Assembly (NCBI GenBank): GCA_944474755.1 | Contig: OX104120.1 | Location: 40,094,067 to 40,158,066, forward strand | Direction of reading: 5' to 3' | Length of the DNA: 64,000 nucleotides | Source of the DNA: Limnoperna fortunei | Lineage: Eukaryota; Mollusca; Bivalvia; Mytilida; Modiolidae | Shown: positions 1 through 12,204 of the stretch, piece after piece | How positions within the stretch are numbered: the first letter of the stretch is position 1 | How the letters are laid out: each line of letters starts with the position of its first letter | Position numbers and translations under genes: made by a program | Notes under the pieces: model-generated | Told to the model about the DNA's origin: nothing | What the model saw: only the letters and a program-made list of their open reading frames with translations | Databases searched by the model: none

Positions 1-1160
1 CGATTCCGCTGCATAGTAGTCAAGCGGAATCCGATATCGACCTGGTTTTTATGTTTTAGCCAATCAGAATAGCCGTCTTAATAAATTCAGTCGTCCAATC
101 AAATCGATTGTATTAATTGTACACAATTCAATGACGTCAGCTATACATACATCGTGCGTGTCAACAACAAATGGGAGAAACGTCGGTTCTGCGATATATT
201 CATTCAATTATACTCTTCTCAATATTTGAAACTGGAATTTCAGGATTATCAGCAAATTGATATCAAAATGCAGTATTAAATAAAACATATTAAGGGTAAC
301 TAGCATTACAACAATTACAAAATGTAAGCAGGCGCTCCAATAGAATATACATCCTCAGTTTTTCTGATCAAGGGAGATGGTGGTTTTATTCATGTAATAA
401 AACAATTAATGACTTTGATATACGGTCCCTATCAGGATTTATCAGCCCTCAAAATGTATATTCACCTCGCCTAGCGGCTCGGTGAATATTACATTTCTCT
501 GGCTGATAAATCCTGATAGCGACCTATATCAAAGTCATTAATTGTATAATAATAGCATTTTATGTTCATCAATACACGTTTTAATTGACGAGATGAAAAA
601 CACATATTGACTTCCTTGAAAGGCTATTTTTGTACAAATTTATTTATCTTTATATTTGAACTATTTAATTATGCAAAATATCTATGTGTATTTAAAAAAA
701 ATTTGTGATGTATATTTTTACTTGGAGCATACATAGTAAAGTAATTATTTAATTTATTGTGATATGTGTATTTGTATTATGTGTATAACCAGTAACATCT
801 GAAGTAAATGTTAGTGGTAAAAGTTTTAAATTATAAACTGCTAAATAGGTTATTAGAAGCTCCCTCATTTTACATTGCATTCGGATAGAACTAACCTAAT
901 TTTTTTAAGATAAGACATTTGTGGGATGCTATTGGATTAAATTTTTGTTAATTCCAGAAATTTATTGTTGAACTTTTTATGCTATAACAATTTTAGGGAT
1001 ATTTGGATTTTATTTCACTGACACCTTGTGAAATTATTAAATTTATCTGATTTCGCCTAACAGTCATTTTGTTGGCATATTTTTTCTGATCCATGTTTAG
1101 TTATAAAATTTCTTGATTATTAATGTATTAGTTCTTTTGTAAATGGAATTTGTTTACAAC
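1..1160. other. AT-rich non-coding stretch
   Basis: No open frame with protein-like composition is visible on either strand. The first 33 bases form an imperfect hairpin (GATTCCGCT against AGCGGAATC), which may be the end of a mobile element cut by the window edge. The only other structure is the foldback listed at 402-545. The rest is AT-rich sequence without recognisable repeats. Confidence 0.5.
402..545. repeat. Foldback (palindromic) repeat, about 144 bp
   Basis: The left arm (ACAATTAATGACTTTGATAT onward) is repeated in inverted order in the right arm, which ends with ATATCAAAGTCATTAATTGT. The blocks ATCAGGATTTATCAGCC and GGCTGATAAATCCTGAT also match as inverted copies. The centre is a short GC-rich palindrome around CTCGCCTAGCGGCTCGG. 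This is the shape of a foldback or MITE-like element. No protein is encoded and no target duplication could be fixed. A second element of similar build, with different sequence, lies at 51495-51639. Confidence 0.7.
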
Positions 1161-2230
1161 AAATACAACAAAAGTAATGCCAAATGAAATTTTTTGCTTG
1201 TACTGTCTGACATTTTAGTGCTTTTTTGTTATGCTGCCCACTCAATAATCGTGGTCCCTTATTGACTGACATTAATTTTTAAAATCCTCTTTTCCAACTT
1301 GTATTTATTTTCCATATAAAGTTCATTCATGTTGGTTTAAAGATCATTACAGTATGAATAAGTAATAATTATGTATTTATTATTGTCTGAGGCTACAGTG
1401 TCAGTCTTTATTTTATTAATTAGCACTGTTACATACATCTTAAAATAAAAATATTAATCCAGTGCAACTGTTTTCATTTGTTACATAAAATTTAATATAT
1501 GTTTTACTATAAATCTTTTCTTATATAAACAAGGGGTCCTTGATTTTGGTTTCACGTGGTTATACAGCATGCAGTGCAGCACAGATTTTCCCATGTATTT
1601 TTCTTTATATAACGCCAATTTTAATTTCAAATTATAATTTTCCACACTTATGCAGCAATAATCCAGCTTCTGCTGCATACGGTGTCTATATTTCTCACTT
1701 GATCAGGTTTGCAAGAGCTTGCAGTTTTTATATTGATTTTTGCAAACGCCAGCAATTTCTTACGGATAAACTTATAAACAAAGGTTACAAGAAAAAATTA
1801 CTTGTCCGCCCTTTTAATAAGTTTTACAAAAAATAGCATTTCCTTGTTGAAAAATATTCGTTTGAATGATGATTGCAGATAGTTTTCCCAGTTTTTGATT
1901 ACACTACAATAATCTTTATCTGACTAGTGGTATATGATACTCATCCATTTTCATGCAAGCCAACTCACCAACTACAGTAATGAAAGGGGGATGTTTGGCA
2001 TGTCATAAAACCCGTTATAAACCACAATTTCTTTTGAAATGCCTCTACCAAGTAAGGACCATTGTTGTAGTTGCTACATTTTTGGTTGTTGGTTCTTAAG
2101 TTTTGGCAGTTCTAGGATTTTGATTGGTGGATTGCAAAAAAAAAAAAAAATGAGAACATGTTGTGGCCTTTGACAAATGTACAACTGCCTCTAGGGGCCG
2201 TGTGGTTAAGGTAGTCATATCCATGACGAT
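1161..2230. repeat. Segmental duplication copy D1 (tandem partial copy of D2)
   Basis: Sequence from AAATACAACA at 1161 to CCATGACGAT at 2230 is repeated, diverged, in the segment that starts at 2231 with the same AAATACAACA. Shared landmarks in order are TTTGCTTGTACT, one 44-bp segment (1229-1272), CCATATAAAG, TTACATACATCTTAAAA, an RT remnant, TTTTGATTGGTGGATTG and ACAACTGCCTCTAGGGG. D1 therefore looks like a roughly 1.07-kb tandem duplicate of the start of D2. It lacks the satellite expansion and the Helentron-type insertion seen in D2, and so serves as their empty site. Confidence 0.8.
1595..1836 (+). pseudogene. PLE-like reverse transcriptase C-terminal remnant (D1 copy)
   Basis: The frame reads a C-terminal (thumb-side) RT fragment with NFPHLCSNNPASAAYGVYIS followed by LIRFARACSFYIDF and KLINKGYKKK. 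The same motif series, NIPAxPAYGVYISQxIRYxRxC, occurs in the better-preserved RT pseudogene at 21480-22610, and weaker copies lie at 8225-8390 and 31745-32070. The upstream catalytic palm is missing, so this is a dead fragment. Its presence in all three D copies means the RT insertion predates the segmental duplications. The family assignment is by comparison within the window. Confidence 0.6.
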
Positions 2231-2296
2231 AAATACAACAAAATTAATCCCCAACGCAATTTTCTGCTTGTACTTTCTTACCTTAGTGCTTATTTG
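2231..2296. repeat. Start of segmental duplication copy D2
   Basis: This short stretch parallels D1 positions 1161-1228 and leads directly into the first 44-bp satellite unit. D2 resumes on the far side of the array at 7933 with TTTTCAAAATCCACTTTT, matching D1 after 1273 (TTTTTAAAATCCTCTTTT). Confidence 0.75.
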
Positions 2297-5200
2297 TTAT
2301 ACTACACCACAGTAATTGATGTTTCTCATTGACTGCCATGTTATACTACACCACAGTAATTGATGTTTCTCATTGACTGCCATGTTATACTACACCACAG
2401 TAATTGATGTTTCTCATTCACTGCCATGTTATACTACACCACAGTAATTGATGTTTCTCATTGACTGCCATGTTATACTACACCACAGTAATTGATGTTT
2501 CTCATTCACTGCCATGTTATACTACACCACAGTAATTGATGTTTCTCTTTGACTGCCATGTTATACTACACCACAGTAATTGATGTTTCTCATTCACTGC
2601 CATGTTATACTACACCACAGTAATTGATGTTTCTCTTTGACTGCCATGTTATACTACACCACAGTAATTGATGTTTCTCATTGACTGCCATGTTATACTA
2701 CACCACAGTAATTGATGTTTCTCATTCACTGCCATGTTATACTACACCACAGTAATTGATGTTTCTCATTCACTGCCATGTTATACTACACCACAGTAAT
2801 TGATGTTTCTCATTCACTGCCATGTTATACTACACCACAGTAATTGATGTTTCTCTTTGACTGCCATGTTATACTACACCACAGTAATTGATGTTTCTCA
2901 TTCACTGCCATGTTATACTACACCACAGTAATTGATGTTTCTCATTGACTGCCATGTTATACTACACCACAGTAATTGATGTTTCTCATTGACTGCCATG
3001 TTATACTACACCACAGTAATTGATGTTTCTCTTTGACTGCCATGTTATACTACACCACAGTAATTGATGTTTCTCATTGACTGCCATGTTATACTACACC
3101 ACAGTAATTGATGTTTCTCTTTGACTGCCATGTTATACTACACCACAGTAATTGATGTTTCTCTTTGACTGCCATGCATGTTATACTACACCACAGTAAT
3201 TGATGTTTCTCTTTGACTGCCATGTTATACTACACCACAGTAATTGATGTTTCTCTTTGACTGCCATGTTATACTACACCACAGTAATTGATGTTTCTCT
3301 TTGACTGCCATGTTATACTACACCACAGTAATTGATGTTTCTCATTCACTGCCATGTTATACTACTCCACAGTAATTGATGTTTCTCATTGACTGCCATG
3401 TTATACTACACCACAGTAATTGATGTTTCTCTTTGACTGCCATGTTATACTACACCACAGTAATTGATGTTTCTCTTTGACTGCCATGTTATACTACACC
3501 ACAGTAATTGATGTTTCTCATTGACTGCCATGTTATACTACACCACAGTAATTGATGTTTCTCATTGACTGCCATGTTATACTACACCACAGTAATTGAT
3601 GTTTCTCTTTGACTGCCATGTTATACTACACCACAGTAATTGATGTTTCTCTTTGACTGCCATGTTATACTACACCACAGTAATTGATGTTTCTCATTGA
3701 CTGCCATGTTATACTACACCACAGTAATTGATGTTTCTCATTCACTGCCATGTTATGCTACACCACAGTAATTGATGTTTCTCATTGACTGCCATGTTAT
3801 ACTACACCACAGTAATTGATGTTTCTCATTGACTGCCATGTTATACTACACCACAGTAATTGATGTTTCTCTTTGACTGCCATGTTATACTACACCACAG
3901 TAATTGATGTTTCTCATTCACTGCCATGTTATACTACACCACAGTAATTGATGTTTCTCATTGACTGCCATGTTATACTACACCACAGTAATTGATGTTT
4001 CTCTTTGACTGCCATGTTATACTACACCACAGTAATTGATGTTTCTCTTTGACTGCCATGTTATACTACACCACAGTAATTGATGTTTCTCATTGACTGC
4101 CATGTTATACTACACCACAGTAATTGATGTTTCTCATTGACTGCAATGTTATACTACACCACAGTAATTGATGTTTCTCTTTGACTGCCATGTTATACTA
4201 CACCACAGTAATTGATGTTTCTCATTGACTGCCATGTTATACTACACCACAGTAATTGATGTTTCTCTTTGACTGCCATGTTATACTACACCACAGTAAT
4301 TGATGTTTCTCATTGACTGCCATGTTATACTACACCACAGTAATTGATGTTTCTCATTGACTGCCATGTTATACTACACCACAGTAATTGATGTTTCTCT
4401 TTGACTGCCATGTTATACTACACCACAGTAATTGATGTTTCTCTTTGACTGCCATGTTATACTACACCATAGTAATTGATGTTTCTCTTTGACTGCCATG
4501 TTATACTACACCACAGTAATTGATGTTTCTCTTTGACTGCCATGTTATACTACACCACAGTAATTGATGTTTCTCATTGACTGCCATGTTATACTACACC
4601 ACAGTAATTGATGTTTCTCATTGACTGCCATGTTATACTACACCACAGTAATTGATGTTTCTCTTTGACTGCCATGTTATACTACACCACAGTAATTGAT
4701 GTTTCTCATTGACTGCCATGTTATACTACACCACAGTAATTGATGTTTCTCTTTGACTGCCATGTTATACTACACCACAGTAATTGATGTTTCTCATTCA
4801 CTGCCATGTTATACTACACCACAGTAATTGATGTTTCTCTTTGACTGCCATGTTATACTACACCACAGTAATTGATGTTTCTCTTTGACTGCCATGTTAT
4901 ACTACACCACAGTAATTGATGTTTCTCATTGACTGCCATGTTATACTACACCACAGTAATTGATGTTTCTCATTCACTGCCATGTTATGCTACACCACAG
5001 TAATTGATGTTTCTCATTGACTGCCATGTTATACTACACCACAGTAATTGATGTTTCTCATTGACTGCCATGTTATACTACACCACAGTAATTGATGTTT
5101 CTCATTGACTGCCATGTTATACTACACCACAGTAATTGATGTTTCTCATTGACTGCCATGTTATACTACACCACAGTAATTGATGTTTCTCTTTGACTGC

Positions 5201-7932
5201 CATGTTATACTACACCACAGTAATTGATGTTTCTCTTTGACTGCCATGTTATACTACACCACAGTAATTGATGTTTCTCATTGACTGCCATGTTATACTA
5301 CACCACAGTAATTGATGTTTCTCATTGACTGCCATGTTATACTACACCACAGTAATTGATGTTTCTTTTTGACTGCCATGTTATACTACACCACAGTAAT
5401 TGATGTTTCTCATTGACTGCCATGTTATACTACACCACAGTAATTGATGTTTCTCTTTGACTGCCATGTTATACTACACCACAGTAATTGATGTTTCTCT
5501 TTGACTGCCATGTTATACTACACCACAGTAATTGATGTTTCTCTTTGACTGCCATGTTATACTACACCACAGTAATTGATGTTTCTCATTGACTGCCATG
5601 TTATACTACACCACAGTAATTGATGTTTCTCTTTGACTGCCATGTTATACTACACCACAGTAATTGATGTTTCTCATTGACTGCCATGTTATACTACACC
5701 ACAGTAATTGATGTTTCTCTTTGACTGCCATGTTATACTACACCACAGTAATTGATGTTTCTCTTTGACTGCCATGTTATACTACACCACAGTAATTGAT
5801 GTTTCTCTTTGACTGCCATGTTATGCTACACCACAGTAATTGATGTTTCTCATTGACTGCCATGTTATACTACACCACAGTAATTGATGTTTCTCTTTGA
5901 CTGCCATGTTATACTACACCACAGTAATTGATGTTTCTCTTTGACTGCCATGTTATACTACACCACAGTAATTGATGTTTCTCTTTGACTGCCATGTTAT
6001 ACTACACCACAGTAATTGATGTTTCTCTTTGACTGCCATGTTATACTACACCACAGTAATTGATGTTTCTCTTTGACTGCCATGTTATACTACACCACAG
6101 TAATTGATGTTTCTCTTTGACTGCTATGTTATACTACACCACAGTAATTGATGTTTCTCATTCACTGCCATGTTATACTACACCACAGTAATTGATGTTT
6201 CTCATTGACTGCCATGTTATACTACACCACAGTAATTGATGTTTCTCTTTGACTGCCATGTTATACTACACCACAGTAATTGATGTTTCTCTTTGACTGC
6301 CATGTTATACTACACCACAGTAATTGATGTTTCTCTTTGACTGCCATGTTATACTACACCACAGTAATTGATGTTTCTCATTGACTGCCATGTTATACTA
6401 CACCACAGTAATTGATGTTTCTCATTGACTGCCATGTTATACTACACCACGGTAATTGATGTTTCTCATTGACTGCCATGTTATACTACACCACAGTAAT
6501 TGATGTTTCTCTTTGACTGCCATGTTATACTACACCACAGTAATTGATGTTTCTCATTGACTGCCATGTTATACTACACCACAGTAATTGATGTTTCTCA
6601 TTGACTGCCATGTTATACTACACCACAGTAATTGATGTTTCTCTTTGACTGCCATGTTATGCTACACCACAGTAATTGATGTTTCTCATTGACTGCCATG
6701 TTATGCTACACCACAGTAATTGATGTTTCTCTTTGACTGCCATGTTATACTACACCACAGTAATTGATGTTTCTCATTGACTGCCATGTTATACTACACC
6801 ACAGTAATTGATGTTTCTCATTGACTGCCATGTTATGCTACACCACAGTAATTGATGTTTCTCATTGACTGCCATGTTATGCTACACCACAGTAATTGAT
6901 GTTTCTCTTTGACTGCCATGTTATACTACACCACAGTAATTGATGTTTCTCTTTGACTGCCATGTTATACTACACCACAGTAATTGATGTTTCTCTTTGA
7001 CTGCCATGTTATGCTACACCACAGTAATTGATGTTTCTCTTTGACTGCCATGTTATACTACACCACAGTAATTGATGTTTCTCTTTGACTGCCATGTTAT
7101 ACTACACCACAGTAATTGATGTTTCTCATTGACTGCCATGTTATACTACACCACAGTAATTGATGTTTCTCATTGACTGCCATGTTATACTACACCACAG
7201 TAATTGATGTTTCTCTTTGACTGCCATGTTATACTACACCACAGTAATTGATGTTTCTCATTGACTGCCATGTTATACTACACCACAGTAATTGATGTTT
7301 CTCTTTGACTGCCATGTTATACTACACCACAGTAATTGATGTTTCTCATTGACTGCCATGTTATACTACACCACAGTAATTGATGTTTCTCTTTGACTGC
7401 CATGTTATACTACACCACAGTAATTGATGTTTCTCTTTGACTGCCATGTTATACTACACCACAGTAATTGATGTTTCTCATTGACTGCCATGTTATACTA
7501 CACCACAGTAATTGATGTTTCTCTTTGACTGCCATGTTATACTACACCACAGTAATTGATGTTTCTCATTGACTGCCATGTTATACTACACCACAGTAAT
7601 TGATGTTTCTCTTTGACTGCCATGTTATACTACACCACAGTAATTGATGTTTCTCATTGACTGCCATGTTATACTACACCACAGTAATTGATGTTTCTCT
7701 TTGACTGCCATGTTATACTACACCACAGTAATTGATGTTTCTCTTTGACTGCCATGTTATACTACACCACAGTAATTGATGTTTCTCATTGACTGCCATG
7801 TTATACTACACCACAGTAATTGATGTTTCTCTTTGACTGCCATGTTATACTACACCACAGTAATTGATGTTTCTCATTGACTGCTATGTTATACTACACC
7901 ACAGTAATTGATGTTTCTCATTGACTGCCATG
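2297..7932. repeat. Satellite array: 128 tandem units of 44 bp
   Basis: The unit runs from TTATACTACACCACAGTAAT to CTGCCATG. Starts fall every 44 bases from 2297. The span of 5,636 bp equals 128 x 44 plus 4, the extra four bases being a CATG duplication just before 3181. Units are nearly identical and differ mainly at two sites, giving three variants in the segment after GTTTCT: CATTGACT, CATTCACT and CTTTGACT. A fourth combination was not seen. Rarer private variants include TTATGCTA (for example 3753, 4986, 5821) and ACTACTCC at 3361. There is no open frame through the array. Low divergence indicates recent amplification or homogenisation. Confidence 0.97.
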
Positions 7933-8520
7933 AGTTTTCAAAATCCACTTTTTCAAAATGTATTTAGTTTCCATATAAAGCTCATTCTTGATATTTCCTC
8001 ACTTTTATTTGATGCAAAAGGTGTCAGTTTAAAGAGAACGTTCAGTATAATATTATGTATTTATAAAAGTCTGTGTCTAGTTTCAATCTTTATGTAAATA
8101 ATTAGCATTGTTACATACATCTTAAAAATATTTATCACAATTGTTTTGAATTGTTACAAACAATTTAAGTTATCTTGTACTATAAATCATTGTTCATATA
8201 ATAAAACTGGCCCTCGGTTTTTCTGGCATAGAGTTTCTATATTTCTCACTTGATCAGGTTTACACGAGCTTGAAGTGGGTATACTTTTTTGCAAATTCCA
8301 CCAATGTCTTCCCGATAAACTTATAAACCAAGGTTACAAGAAAAAAAAACGACTCGTCCGCGCTTTTAATAAGTTTTACTTTAGATAAGATTTCCATATT
8401 GAAAAATATTGTTTGAAAATATGATTGCAGATAGTTTTCCCAGTTGTTGAATTCAACACATGGCATGCTATAAAACTGGTTTAACCCGCAATGGCTATAG
8501 TTGCTTCATTTTTGGGTGTT
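7933..8520. repeat. Segmental duplication copy D2 between satellite and Helentron-type element
   Basis: Aligns by eye to D1 1273-2095 and to D3 31920-32190, including CCATATAAAG, AGCATTGTTACATACATCTT and the GATAAACTTATAAACCAAGG block. It ends in TTTTTGGGTGTT, where a mobile element interrupts the sequence that D1 carries uninterrupted (TTTTTGGTTGTTGGTTCT). Confidence 0.75.
8225..8390 (+). pseudogene. PLE-like RT C-terminal remnant (D2 copy)
   Basis: A more decayed version of the fragment at 1595-1836. The nucleotides TCTATATTTCTCACTTGATCAGG and GATAAACTTATAAACCAAGG align to it, but frames are broken and no useful ORF remains. Confidence 0.5.
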
Positions 8521-11500
8521 ATACCCCCCGCAAACTAGTTTGAGGGGGTATATAGGAATCACCCTGTCTGTCTGTCCGTCTGTCCGTCTGTCCACATCCC
8601 TTGTAAGCGCTTCTCCTCCTAAACCGCTTGACAGATTTTGATGAAACTTTACATGAAGGAAGTACGTCATATGTAGATGTGCATGAAGAATTTTCGTCGC
8701 TGTCGGATATTATTCAGGGGAGATAATTGGACTTAGACTTTTAAAATATAGTATTCAGTGCGGGACCTCGAAAGCGCTTCTCCTCCTTAACCACTTGACA
8801 GATTTTGGTGAAACTTTACATGAAGGAAGTACATCATATGTAGATGTGCATGAAGAATTTTCGTCGCTGTCGGATATTATTCAGGGGAGATAATTGGACT
8901 TAGACTTTTAAAATATAGTATTCAGTGCGGGACCTCGTAAGCACTTCTCCTCCTAAACCGCTTGACAGATTTTGATGAAACTTTACATGAAGGAAGTACG
9001 TCATATGTAGATGTGCATGAAGAATTTTCGTCGCTGTCGGATATTATTCAGGGGAGATAATTGGACTTAGACTTTTAAAATATAGTATTCAGTGCGGGAC
9101 CTCGTAAGCGCTTCTCCTCCTAAACCGCTTGACAGATTTTGATGAAACTTTACAAGAAGGAAGTACGTCATATGTAGATGTGCATGAAGAATTTTCGTCG
9201 CTGTCGGATATTATTCAGGGGAGATAATTGGACTTAGACTTTTAAAATATAGTATTCAGTGCGGGACCTCGTAAGCGCTTCTCCTCCTAAACCGCTTGAC
9301 AGATTTTGATGAAACTTTACATGAAGGAAGTACATCATATGTAGATGTGCATGAAGAATTTTCGTCGCTGTCGGATATTATTCAGGGGAGATAATTGGAC
9401 TTAGACTTTTAAAATATAGTATTCAGTGCGGGACCTCGTAAGCGCTTCTCCTCCTAAACCGCTTGACAGATTTTGATGAAACTTTACATGAAGGAAGTAC
9501 ATCATATGTAGATGTGCATGAAGAATTTTCGTCGCTGTCGGATATTATTCAGGGGAGATAATTGGACTTAGACTTTTAAAATATAGTATTCAGTGCGGGA
9601 CCTCGTAAGCGCTTCTCCTCCTAAACCGCTTGACAGATTTTGATGAAACTTTACATGAAGGAAGTACATCATATGTAGATGTGCATGAAGAATTTTCGTC
9701 GCTGTCGGATATTATTCAGGGGAGATAATTGGACTTAGACTTTTAAAATATAGTATTCAGTGCGGGATCTCGTAAGCGCTTCTCCTCCTAAACCGCTTGA
9801 CAGATTTTGATGAAACTTTACATGAAGGAAGTACATCATATGTAGATGTGCATGAAGAATTTTCGTCGCTGTCGGATATTATTCAGGGGAAATAATTGGA
9901 CTTAGACTTTTAAAATATAGTATTCAGTGCGGGACCTCGTAAGCGCAACTCCTCCTAAACCGTTTGACAGATTTTGATGAAACTTTACATGAAGGGAGTA
10001 CATCATATGTAGATGTGAATGAAGAATTTTCGTCGCTGTCGGATATTATTCAGGGGAGATAATTGGACTTAGACTTTTAAAATATAGTATTCAGTGCGGG
10101 ACCTCGAAAGCGCTTCTCCTCCTAAACCGCTTGACAGATTTTGATGAAACTTTACATGAAGGAAGTACATCATATGTAGATGTGCATGAAGAATTTTCGT
10201 CGCTGTCGGATATTATTCAGGGGAGATAATTGGACTTAGACTTTTAAAATATAGTATTCAGTGCGGGACCTCGTAAGCGCTTCTCCTCCTAAACCGCTTG
10301 ACAGATTTTGATGAAACTTTACAAGAAGGAAGTACGTCATATGTAGATGTGCATGAAGAATTTTCGTCGCTGTCGGATATTATTCAGGGGAGATAATTGG
10401 ACTTAGACTTTTAAAATATAGTATTCAGTGCGGGACCTCGTAAGCGCTTCTCCTCCTAAACCGCTTGACAGATTTTGATGAAACTTTACATGAAGGAAGT
10501 ACGTCATATGTAGATGTGCATGAAGAATTTTCGTCGCTGTCGGATATTATTCAGGGGAGATAATTGGACTTAGACTTTTAAAATATAGTATTCAGTGCGG
10601 GACCTCGTAAGCGCTTCTCCTCCTAAACCGCTTGACAGATTTTGATGAAACTTTACATGAAGGAAGTACATCATATGTAGATGTGCATGAAGAATTTTCG
10701 TCGCTGTCGGATATTATTCAGGGGAGATAATTGGACTTAGACTTTTAAAATATAGTATTCAGTGCGGGACCTCGTAAGCGCAACTCCTCCTAAACCGTTT
10801 GACAGATTTTGATGAAACTTTACATGAAGGGAGTACATCATATGTAGATGTGCATGAAGAATTTTCGTCGCTGTCGGATATTATTCAAGGGAGATAATTG
10901 GACTTAGACTTTTAAAATATAGTATTCAGTGCGGGACCTCGAAAGCGCTTCTCCTCCTAAACCGCTTGACAGATTTTGATGAAAATTTACATGAAGGAAG
11001 TACATCATATGTAGATGTGCATGAAGAATTTTCGTCGCTGTCGGATATTATTCAGGGGAGATAATTGGACTTAGACTTTTAAAATATAGTATTCAGTGCG
11101 GGACCTCGTAAGCGCTTCTCCTCCTAAACCGCTTGACAGATTTTGATGAAACTTTACATGAAGGAAGTACATCATATGTAGATGTGCATGAAGAATTTTC
11201 GTCGCTGTCGGATATTATTCAGGGGAGATAATTGGACTTAGACTTTTAAAATATAGTATTCAGTGCGGGACCTCGTAAGCGCTTCTCCTCCTAAACCGCT
11301 TGACAGATTTTGATGAAACTTTACATGAAGGAAGTACATCATATGTAGATGTGCATGAAGAATTTTCGTCGCTGTCGGATATTATTCAGAAGAGATAATT
11401 GGACTTAGACTTTTAAAATATAGTATTCAGTGCGGGACCTCGTAAGCGCAACTCCTCCTAAACCGTTTGACAGATTTTGATGAAACTTTACATGAAGGGA

Positions 11501-11621
11501 GTACATCATATGTAGATGTGCATGAAGAATTTTCGTCGCTGTCGATATTATTCAGAGGAGATAATTGAACTTGAAGCGAAGCGGGGGGTATCCCTTTGTG
11601 AGCGTGCTCACAGTCCACACT
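8521..11621 (+). mobile_element. Helentron-type non-autonomous element with tandem repeats, family 1
   Basis: The 5' end is a hairpin, ATACCCCC(C)G ... GGGGGTAT around the palindrome CAAACTAGTTTG (8521-8551). A TCTGTCCG microsatellite follows, then about 18 tandem 167-bp units. The 3' part carries the inverted subterminal repeat GCGGGGGGTAT and a terminal hairpin, TGTGAGC-GT-GCTCACA. D1 has the uninterrupted site (TTGGTTGTTGGTTC), so the insertion boundaries are direct; TGTT flanks both ends. Subterminal inverted repeats, a microsatellite, tandem repeats and a 3' stem-loop match the HINE-TR/DINE-1 and bivalve 'pearl' architecture. The family name is inference. No protein is encoded. Confidence 0.75.
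8605..11580 (+). repeat. Tandem array, 167-bp period, about 18 units
   Basis: The motif AAGCGCTTCTCCTCCTAAACC (or a variant of it) recurs at 8605, 8772, 8939 and 9106 and so on to 11444, exactly 17 steps of 167 bp. The last unit is partial. Each unit contains GACAGATTTTGATGAAACTT and GAATTTTCGTCGCTGTCGGA. One recurrent variant (AAGCGCAACTCCTCC with GAAGGGAGTAC) appears at about 9940, 10779 and 11444, suggesting block-wise copying within the array. Confidence 0.95.
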
Positions 11622-12204
11622 TGTTGGTTCTAAAGTTTGCCGGTTCTAGGATTTTGATTGGTGGATTGTCTTATTGACAGTTTCCTTGGTGTTCAGTATT
11701 TTGTAATTACCTCCATATTTAGTTATAGGTACAAAGCGCTATTTAGATCAGACTTATCATTTTAGGTGAAAAAAAAAAAAAAAAAAACGATGAACAGGTC
11801 GTGGTCTCTGAAAAATGTACAACTGCCTCTAGGGGACCGTGTTGTTAAGGCAGTTAGTCATCTCCATGACGATGATTGTTTTTTCATCCTCTGATAGAAA
11901 ATATTTTCCAGACAAATAAAATTCAGTATTCTTGTGTAATTCATTATACTTACTGTATAAATGTTATATTCATCTACTTAAATTTGTGTCTTACTTTAAA
12001 ATTAAACAAATAAAAACGTATTGTATTGTACACAAAATATAAATATTTGAAAATTTAGTTGCTTGTTTCAAGGTGGAACTAGTATAACCGATTTATAGGT
12101 TCTTGTTTTGAGTAACGGACAATCCGAACCATTTTTTTGCCTTTAAATTATTTCCCATACAGGGGGCAATAGTATACGTGCAAACATTGATACCTGCTTT
12201 TGTT
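11622..12204. repeat. Segmental duplication copy D2 between two Helentron-type elements
   Basis: Matches D1 2083-2230 and D3 32195-32630, for example GCCGGTTCTAGG, ACAACTGCCTCTAGGGG (shared with D1), and TTGAGTAACGGACAATCCG with GGGGCAATAGTATACGTGCA (shared with D3). The stretch around GATAGAAAATATTTTCCAG (about 11894-11912) recurs on the opposite strand at 51310-51345, so a dispersed repeat is embedded here. No gene is seen. Confidence 0.75.

Noticed and set aside
2297..7932. CRISPR-like array
   Set aside because: Units are direct 44-bp repeats with no unique spacers, in a eukaryotic context.
11427..11618. Minus-strand 63-codon frame with cysteines
   Set aside because: It is read across the last 167-bp unit and the 3' end of the family-1 element; the unit length is not a multiple of three and no frame persists through the array.
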